Positions 1 to 5,042 of a stretch of 7,116 bases of DNA are shown here, piece by piece (within the stretch, counting starts at the first letter, position 1; the number at the start of each line of letters is the position of its first letter). Origin of the DNA: Lachnoclostridium sp. UBA1434 (lineage in GTDB: Bacteria; Bacillota; Clostridia; Lachnospirales; Lachnospiraceae). The stretch covers positions 10,378 through 17,493 of the forward strand of contig DCTS01000008.1 of assembly GCA_002329645.1 (NCBI GenBank), in the 5' to 3' direction. A program made the translations under genes and the position numbers. Under the pieces are notes generated by a model. The model had not been told where the DNA came from, did no database searches, and saw only the letters and a program-made list of their open reading frames with translations.

Positions 1-2957
1 GAGGAATTAATACTGTTAAGGCCGAGGGCATTAATAGACCTGGAAGCAATGAACCTGTAAATAATGAACTTGCCGGGGATACATCCGATTTTGTAATAAA
101 GGACGGAAGTTTAATTGAATATAACGGTGAGGGAAAAGAGGTGAATGTTCCTGAAGGAGTTACGAAAATATCAAATACTGCATTTCAAAACAGGAATGAT
201 ATTGTGAAGATTGTGCTGCCGGAAGGGGTTGCTGTAATAGATCACTGGGCATTCATGGGCTGCACTAAGCTTGAGGAGATAACTTTGCCCGACAGCTTAA
301 CCGAGATCGGTACACAGGCCTTTATGTCCTGTATATCACTTGTGTCAATTACCATACCTAAGGGCGTAGAAGCTATTGGGAGCAGGGTTTTTGATTATTG
401 CGAGAAGCTTGAGGATATAACAATACTGTCGGATTGTATGCTGGATATCAATATGTTCAGCGGTACGAAATGGCTGGCAGACCGTGAAGCTGAGGATAAG
501 GATATCATAGTTAACGGAATACTTCTTAAGCAGAATATAAGCATGAGCGAAGCGGCAAAGCATGATATTCTTATTCCCGAAGGGGTCAAGAGAATAGGTA
601 GCTTTGCTTTCAACAGATCTTCTATCAAGGGAGTGATAATACCCGATGAGGTAACTGAAATAGGAGATTATGCATTTGCAGATTGCAATCGGCTGCAAAA
701 TGTCGTCTTCGGCACGGGATTGAAGATTATAGGTACTTCGGCGTTTTCCGGCTGTTATAAGCTTACATCCCTGTTATTGCCGGACAGTGTCGAACATATC
801 GGAGATATGGCATTCAGGTTCTGCGGTGAGCTTGAGTCAATCACACTTCCTTCAGGATTAAAAAGAATAGGCATTTTTACATTCGAAAACTGCAGGTCTT
901 TAAATAATATAAAACTGCCAGAATTATTGAAAGCTATTGAGTCCGGTGCGTTCTACGGCTGTAGTAAGCTAACCCGTATCAGTATTCCCTCAACTGTCAG
1001 TGAGGTTGGCAGACTGGCATTTTACGGCACGCCATGGCTAAAGAACCGGCAGACTGATGACCCAATGGTAATCGTTAATTCTATATTAATTGACGGAACC
1101 CTGTGCAAGGGTAAAACAGTTATCCCTAAGGATGTAAAAACTATTAATGAAGAAGCGTTCCAGGCATCAGGCATTACTTCAATAGTTATTCCTGACGGGG
1201 TGACAGAGATTAGGGACAATACCTTTGCATATTGCTCCAGTCTTAAGTCGGTAACGATGCCGGACAGTATCACCCATATAGGGGATATGGCCTTTGCAGA
1301 ATGCATATCCCTGACTAAGATAGATATACCTGGGAACTGTCGTACAATCGGTATGCAGGCTTTTTCAAACTGTACTAAGCTAAAAAGCGTGAGGATGAAC
1401 AACAAGGCAGAACAGATCGGAGCTAAAACATTTGTAAACTGTGAGGCACTGGAAGAAGCAGATTTTCCCGATACAGTAGAGAAGGTAGGCAATCTGGCAC
1501 TGTACGGTACTAAGTGGCTTAAGCAAAAGCAGGATAAGGATGGTATGGTTATCATAGGCTCCGTGCTTTATGATGCTTCCGGATGTTCAAATGATGTTGT
1601 GGTACCGGAGGGAATCACCGGTATATCCGCCTATGCCTTCAACTGCAAGAATCCTGTTTATTCTGTCACAGTACCGGATTCGGTCAAATACATAGATACG
1701 AATGCGTTTTTTGGCTGCAAGGATCTTATAACCCTTATTGCCTCGGGAGATTCCTATGCTGCAGCCTATGCTGTAAGCAATAACATGAGGTTTTCCGAAA
1801 GCGGACAACGCATAGTTGAGGATATTAAGGTAAGTAAGAATAAGAGCAAGAAATCAGGGCGGGCAGTTATAGAAGATAAGGCATACGGCATGCTTTATTA
1901 TAAAGAATGTATATGCAGCTCATATGACAAAGATAATCTTGTGGATCTGGTTGCCCTTGATATTGAAGGAGGCACGAAGAAAACCATAGCACGTGTCGGA
2001 AACGGCCCAATATATATGTACGGCAATTATATCCTTTATACCAATTCGGAGGGTTTGTTCCGCATTGATAAGGACGGCAAAAATAATACGAGGCTTGTTA
2101 AGGCGCCTGCAAATCCGTCTGAGGAGGAGATATATTACAGTGATATGGAGATTATAGGAGCAACGCAGTTCTATGTCTACTATATCCGGAAGATATTCTC
2201 GGACTCCGGCCATGTATGCTATATATCAAGGATAAAGGTGAACGGCAAAGACAATATGCAGATAACCTCCTATACCATGAAGAATCACCTGGATATGCCT
2301 TTGCTTGCCAACAACAGGATATATTATGTAAGCTATACAGGATGGGGCATATGCTCATTAGAAACAGTGAGCCTTGACGGTTCAGAGACGGACATTTTAG
2401 TTAAGGATGCCTATAATATATCCGGTTTCTTAGCCGATAGTGACGGCGTGTATTATGCATGCCAGAATACGGAAGAGGATAATGTATCTATTATCAGGAT
2501 ATCCTCCGGCGGAGCAGTGAAAAAGCTTGCCGGGCGTGAGCCTGATTATTACTTTGGAATAAGATTATGTTCCTTATATGACGGATATATATATTATGCG
2601 TCAAACAACAGCATATACAGGATTTCCACAGGCGGCGGAACACCTGAGGACATATTTAACATAAACAGCCTGGGCAAAGTGCCGGGGGAGATATATAAAG
2701 TTTTAGTCAGAGGGAATTGGATGATCCTCTACTTTGACGGTGACGACAGCCCCGGAGCAGCCTACGCGGTAAGGCTTGACGGCTCCGAGGTGCTTAACCT
2801 GGGAAGATATTGCTACAGGGATTCATTTGACATATCCTCAGGAGCCATATATTACCGTGTTGTAACAATACCCGGTGATGATGGCGACGAAAGCCTGAAC
2901 GGACGTGAAACGGTCTATAGAAGGCTTGAGGTGCCGATTGTAAGGTATGAGCCGTAA
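1..2957 (+). CDS. BspA-like leucine-rich-repeat protein with C-terminal propeller-like domain (5'-partial)
   Basis: The frame is open through the left edge (first whole codon at 3), so 984 residues are visible and the true start lies outside. The GTG at 141 is internal: the 46 codons before it already encode the opening of a repeat module (VI..G.L..YNG, 87-126). Residues coded by about 135-1735 form 20 repeats of about 23 residues of the BspA/TpLRR type (LRR_5; core I.IP.GV..IG..AF..C..L). They fall into modules closed by GT.WL at 462, 1026 and 1506. A typical cap (GDSYAAAYA, about 1745-1775) ends the array. A short Lys/Ser-rich linker follows, then about 360 residues with eight YY or LY strands spaced 40-48 residues apart, resembling DUF5050/TolB-like propellers. 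Such proteins are usually extracellular and bind surfaces or ligands, but the signal peptide would lie off-window. There is no LPXTG or C-terminal membrane anchor, since the protein ends VRYEP. Ligand and function are unknown. Family assignment is firm; the propeller fold is inferred. Confidence 0.9.
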   Translation, partial: GINTVKAEGINRPGSNEPVNNELAGDTSDFVIKDGSLIEYNGEGKEVNVPEGVTKISNTAFQNRNDIVKIVLPEGVAVIDHWAFMGCTKLEEITLPDSLTEIGTQAFMSCISLVSITIPKGVEAIGSRVFDYCEKLEDITILSDCMLDINMFSGTKWLADREAEDKDIIVNGILLKQNISMSEAAKHDILIPEGVKRIGSFAFNRSSIKGVIIPDEVTEIGDYAFADCNRLQNVVFGTGLKIIGTSAFSGCYKLTSLLLPDSVEHIGDMAFRFCGELESITLPSGLKRIGIFTFENCRSLNNIKLPELLKAIESGAFYGCSKLTRISIPSTVSEVGRLAFYGTPWLKNRQTDDPMVIVNSILIDGTLCKGKTVIPKDVKTINEEAFQASGITSIVIPDGVTEIRDNTFAYCSSLKSVTMPDSITHIGDMAFAECISLTKIDIPGNCRTIGMQAFSNCTKLKSVRMNNKAEQIGAKTFVNCEALEEADFPDTVEKVGNLALYGTKWLKQKQDKDGMVIIGSVLYDASGCSNDVVVPEGITGISAYAFNCKNPVYSVTVPDSVKYIDTNAFFGCKDLITLIASGDSYAAAYAVSNNMRFSESGQRIVEDIKVSKNKSKKSGRAVIEDKAYGMLYYKECICSSYDKDNLVDLVALDIEGGTKKTIARVGNGPIYMYGNYILYTNSEGLFRIDKDGKNNTRLVKAPANPSEEEIYYSDMEIIGATQFYVYYIRKIFSDSGHVCYISRIKVNGKDNMQITSYTMKNHLDMPLLANNRIYYVSYTGWGICSLETVSLDGSETDILVKDAYNISGFLADSDGVYYACQNTEEDNVSIIRISSGGAVKKLAGREPDYYFGIRLCSLYDGYIYYASNNSIYRISTGGGTPEDIFNINSLGKVPGEIYKVLVRGNWMILYFDGDDSPGAAYAVRLDGSEVLNLGRYCYRDSFDISSGAIYYRVVTIPGDDGDESLNGRETVYRRLEVPIVRYEP
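87..1544 (+). repeat. Higher-order modules of leucine-rich repeats within the coding sequence
   Basis: Three full modules start at 87, 501 and 1065, and a short fourth starts at 1545. Each begins with a VI.(N/D)G.L-type strand followed by V.IPEGV. The first three end in an LRR whose last turn reads GT(K/P)WL. They contain about 5, 7, 6 and then 2 leucine-rich repeats, giving lengths of 138, 188 and 160 codons for the complete ones. The DNA has diverged between modules, so this is old duplication at the protein level rather than a recent tandem repeat. Confidence 0.8.
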
Positions 2958-2965
2958 GTAGAGAG

Positions 2966-3029
2966 AGTCTGTTTCAAAGCAATCGGAATATAACCTGCAT
3001 TTATAGGGTTATTTGCTTTGAAACAGACT
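2966..3029. terminator. Long hairpin between convergent genes, probable terminator
   Basis: The arms AGTCTGTTTCAAAGCAA (2966-2982) and TTGCTTTGAAACAGACT (3013-3029) are perfect 17-bp complements. A second 6-bp stem (ATAACC 2990-2995 with GGTTAT 3007-3012) can stack inside with an 11-nt loop. The hairpin begins 8 bp after the stop codon of the repeat-protein gene and lies 55 bp beyond the end of the cupin gene, so it could end both transcripts. The T content after the right arm is modest (TTATTGTTATC) and there is no T run on the minus side. It is therefore not a textbook rho-independent terminator in either direction. Confidence 0.6.
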
Positions 3030-3084
3030 TATTGTTATCAGACTGCTATTCTTAACTGTTATAGATGAGATAAGGCATTGTCGC

Positions 3085-3660
3085 TTACATCATCTCGGCT
3101 TCCATAGCATCCTGCTTAGTCGCGTGAACAGTGCCTTGCGGATGCGCAGGCGGAGCATAAATCGAGAACAGCTTCAGGACTGAGTTGCCTGTATTGGTCA
3201 GGTTATGCCATGTCCCGGCGGGTATTATAATGACATAGTCATCCGATACATTTTCCTCTATATCCATCTGGTTCTCCATGCTTCCCATAACAACTCTGCC
3301 GCGGCCTTCCTCTATGCGTATGAACTGGTCAACATCGGGATGCACCTCAAGTCCTATGTCCTCCCCGGGATTAAGACTCATCAGGGTAACCTGAAGATGG
3401 TCTCCGGTCCATAGGGCCGTCCTGAAAGCATTATTTTGTTCGGCAGCATCATCCATATTAATAACCAGAGGCTGCGGCCCATAATCCCGCAGATTTATCC
3501 GTGTGGTATTTCTTGTTTGCAGGCTGCCCACATAGGGGCTGGGGTTGGCTGTTTGCATGAGGGAGTTTATCCAGTAGGGACAGGGTTGCATACCGCAGGT
3601 ATTATTGCCATAAGCGCCATATCTGTAAGGGTAGGTGTGAAAATTATTATTTTGATACAT
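3085..3660 (-). CDS. Single-domain cupin protein with Asn/Tyr/Pro-rich N-terminal extension
   Basis: This is a 191-residue protein. Residues about 65-170 form one cupin barrel. Motif 1 is GLEVHPDVDQF (103-113), in which E105, H107 and Q112 occupy the usual His-x-His and Glu metal positions. Motif 2 is PAGTWHNLTNTG (147-158), with H152 as the fourth ligand. The tail YAPPAHPQGTVHATK (168-182) matches a common group of small Firmicute cupins of the mannose-6-phosphate-isomerase-like COG0662 type, whose substrate is generally unknown. Residues 1-45 lie outside the barrel, are rich in Asn, Tyr, Pro, Gln and Cys, and look disordered, somewhat like spore-coat proteins. The ATG at 3660 follows AAAGGAA (3673-3679) at a rather long 12-nt spacing. 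It lies 81 bp downstream of the P-loop gene on the same strand with no hairpin seen between them, so co-transcription is likely. Cupin assignment is firm; enzymatic activity is not established. Confidence 0.88.
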   Translation of the reverse strand: MYQNNNFHTYPYRYGAYGNNTCGMQPCPYWINSLMQTANPSPYVGSLQTRNTTRINLRDYGPQPLVINMDDAAEQNNAFRTALWTGDHLQVTLMSLNPGEDIGLEVHPDVDQFIRIEEGRGRVVMGSMENQMDIEENVSDDYVIIIPAGTWHNLTNTGNSVLKLFSIYAPPAHPQGTVHATKQDAMEAEMM

Positions 3661-3741
3661 TTATATAAATCGTTCCTTTACTTTGCTTCATGATTATCAT
3701 ATGAAACATATGGGTATGAGGTTCGATTTATTGGATTAATG

Positions 3742-4803
3742 CTATGCAAGTATTTCCTGCATTAATCTGTCGTATATCCTGTCAACAAGTGAAAAGTTCA
3801 TAGCTCTGACATAATAAGCCTCTAGATCGTCATGCAGAGCTTTGGCTGCAGCAACATGGGAGCATGCTGTGTCAATAAGCTTTTCTGCCATGGAAAGATG
3901 ACTTTGAAGCCGGGACGCAATGTTATATTCTATCGGATGAATAAGCTCGGTTTCGGGTATCAGCTCATCTGCCGGACAGGAATGAAATGTATTGGAAGTG
4001 GTAACGGCTAATCCGGCTGAAGGAAAGATAAGATGATCTATTTTGTCCGGTATACGGATAGAGCAGTAGCATGTAATTACATCCAGCCCCTTGAGCAGGG
4101 CATAATCATGCAGCATATCTAGGAGCATTGCCGAAGCAGCGCCATAGTCATCCCGTACGGAATATACCCTCGAACATAGAGCATATATGGTATCGTGAAA
4201 GAATTCGACCTTTCCGACGGATACGGCGCTAAGCAATCTCTTTTTTTCGATTCCGTCAGGGGAGCCTTCAAGCTCATGAATTATCCTGTAATATGCTTCC
4301 TTTATAACCTCTTTATGGACGTAGGGTTCTGCAAGCTCCATTCTGTTGTTTAGCAGAGCATAAGCTGAGGTAATACAGGCGGCCGCCATAGAATGGCATT
4401 TACCGATTATACTGCTAAGCCTGATTATATCTTCCCTGCTTTCGATAAGCATATCCTGATTCCATATATCTCCCATATTGATTATAACGTCATAAGCCCC
4501 CGGATATTCCGGATCCAGTATATGCGGGGCGGTTCCGTCTGCTAATGATATTCCTGATGTATGATCAAGAACTGCATCCAGGGAGTGGGGATCGCTTGCA
4601 CATTGTATATATTCTATTGAGTGACCTTCATTCTCAAGAGCTTTAGCAACACGGCGCATAAGAGTGCTTTTACCGCTTCCGGGCCCTCCTTTAAGCAAAT
4701 ACAGGCGCCTGCCATCGGCAGGCCTTCTTATTTCATCGAACAGCGGAATAAAGCCGCGTCTTGTGTTACTGCCAAGAAAAAATTTAATTTTATTTTCGGA
4801 CAT
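3742..4803 (-). CDS. PRK06851-type P-loop NTPase with duplicated domain, second copy degenerate
   Basis: This is a 353-residue cytoplasmic protein with no signal peptide or membrane segment. The Walker A motif is GGPGSGKST at residues 39-47. It is followed by CASDPHSLD (68-76) and LADGTAPHILDPEYPGAYD (87-105), which I recognise as hallmarks of the PRK06851 family of putative ATPases or nucleotide kinases in Clostridia and Bacilli. The second half repeats the first: residues 213-274 align with 34-94 almost without gaps, with VY at 213-214 matching LY at 34-35, the CSIRIPDKID segment matching CASDPHSLD, and TTSNTFH matching ADGTAPH. The second P-loop reads DDYGAASA (218-225), so it lacks the Lys and Ser/Thr and should not bind NTP in the normal way. 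The ATG at 4803 follows AAGGAG at 8 nt, a strong site. Downstream is the cupin gene; upstream the gene diverges from cas3. The substrate is unknown and I infer no CRISPR role. Confidence 0.85.
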   Translation of the reverse strand: MSENKIKFFLGSNTRRGFIPLFDEIRRPADGRRLYLLKGGPGSGKSTLMRRVAKALENEGHSIEYIQCASDPHSLDAVLDHTSGISLADGTAPHILDPEYPGAYDVIINMGDIWNQDMLIESREDIIRLSSIIGKCHSMAAACITSAYALLNNRMELAEPYVHKEVIKEAYYRIIHELEGSPDGIEKKRLLSAVSVGKVEFFHDTIYALCSRVYSVRDDYGAASAMLLDMLHDYALLKGLDVITCYCSIRIPDKIDHLIFPSAGLAVTTSNTFHSCPADELIPETELIHPIEYNIASRLQSHLSMAEKLIDTACSHVAAAKALHDDLEAYYVRAMNFSLVDRIYDRLMQEILA

Positions 4804-4811
4804 AATGTAGT

Positions 4812-4817
4812 CTCCTT
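4812..4817 (-). promoter_or_regulatory. Ribosome binding site of the P-loop gene
   Basis: On the minus strand AAGGAG lies 8 nt before the ATG at 4803. This fixes the start and gives the strongest Shine-Dalgarno match in the window. Confidence 0.8.
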
Positions 4818-4829
4818 GAGTGTTATAAG

Positions 4830-4870
4830 ATTATATTATTTACTATGCTGATTTATAATATGATTATTTG
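4830..4870 (-). promoter_or_regulatory. Candidate promoter region of the P-loop/cupin pair
   Basis: On the minus strand a perfect TATAAT (4835-4830) has a poor -35 match, TTATAA (4858-4853), 17 bp upstream. Overlapping it is an alternative pair reminiscent of sporulation sigma factors: CAAATAAT (4870-4863), 15 bp, then CATAGTA (4847-4841). Neither is strong enough to choose between, and the region is so AT-rich that chance matches are expected. Confidence 0.35.
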
Positions 4871-4907
4871 GCAATATATATTTATTCGGATTATAGCTTC
4901 AGCAAGC

Positions 4908-4943
4908 TTTTATCATTGTTAATATCTTATTGCTATGATAAAA
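4908..4943. repeat. 9-bp inverted repeat spanning the cas3 promoter, possible operator
   Basis: TTTTATCAT (4908-4916) and ATGATAAAA (4935-4943) are perfect inverted copies separated by 18 bp. The left arm touches the first base of the proposed -35 and the right arm covers most of the extended -10, so a dimeric repressor bound here would block polymerase. No regulator is visible in the window. AT-rich sequence makes a chance palindrome possible. Confidence 0.4.
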
Positions 4944-4944
4944 T
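4916..4944 (+). promoter_or_regulatory. Predicted housekeeping promoter of the cas3 operon (extended -10)
   Basis: A -35 box TTGTTA (4916-4921) is separated by 17 bp from the -10 box TAAAAT (4939-4944), which is preceded by TG at 4936-4937 as in extended -10 promoters. Transcription would start near 4951, leaving a leader of about 90 nt before the cas3 start. It is the best sigma-A-like match I see between the P-loop gene and cas3. Confidence 0.55.
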
Positions 4945-5030
4945 AGAAAAAACAGGTTAAAGCTTCCGTATGTTATCTCTTGTAGTAAATATTTAATAAT
5001 TATTTCATGTTATTCATTGTATTTTGTCAA

Positions 5031-5037
5031 GAGGGTG
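5031..5037 (+). promoter_or_regulatory. Ribosome binding site of cas3
   Basis: GAGGGTG lies just upstream of the ATG at 5043, with 8 nt between GAGG and the start codon. It supports 5043 over the in-frame ATG at 5007, which has no purine-rich site before it. Confidence 0.7.
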
Positions 5038-5042
5038 ATGGA

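Noticed and set aside
141..143. GTG as start codon of the large repeat protein
   Set aside because: The same frame is open to base 3 and already encodes matching module sequence, so this is an internal codon of a 5'-cut gene.
1022..1555. Minus-strand reading frame of 177 codons opposite the leucine-rich repeats
   Set aside because: It mirrors the regular repeat coding on the plus strand, resembles no family I know and has no ribosome site. The same applies to the frames at 345-698, 395-628, 1587-1808, 1920-2213 and 2152-2358.
3205..3693. Plus-strand frames opposite the cupin gene
   Set aside because: Both (3205-3414 and 3436-3693) lie over a clear cupin coding sequence and show no protein features of their own.
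3698..3712. CATATG-AAA-CATATG palindromic pair between the P-loop and cupin genes
   Set aside because: Each unit is a self-palindromic hexamer in AT-rich sequence, and without a good promoter beside it an operator claim is not supported.
4621..4851. Plus-strand frame opposite the start of the P-loop gene
   Set aside because: It covers the antisense of the Walker A region and has no recognisable content.
5007..5009. Earlier in-frame ATG for cas3
   Set aside because: It would add 12 residues with no ribosome site upstream, whereas the ATG at 5043 has GAGGGTG at good spacing and gives the usual Cas3 N-terminus (MYIAHKRE).
4804..5042. CRISPR array, leader or small RNA gene in the divergent gap
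   Set aside because: There are no direct repeats of 25-40 bp with spacers, and no structure beyond the promoter elements and the inverted repeat.
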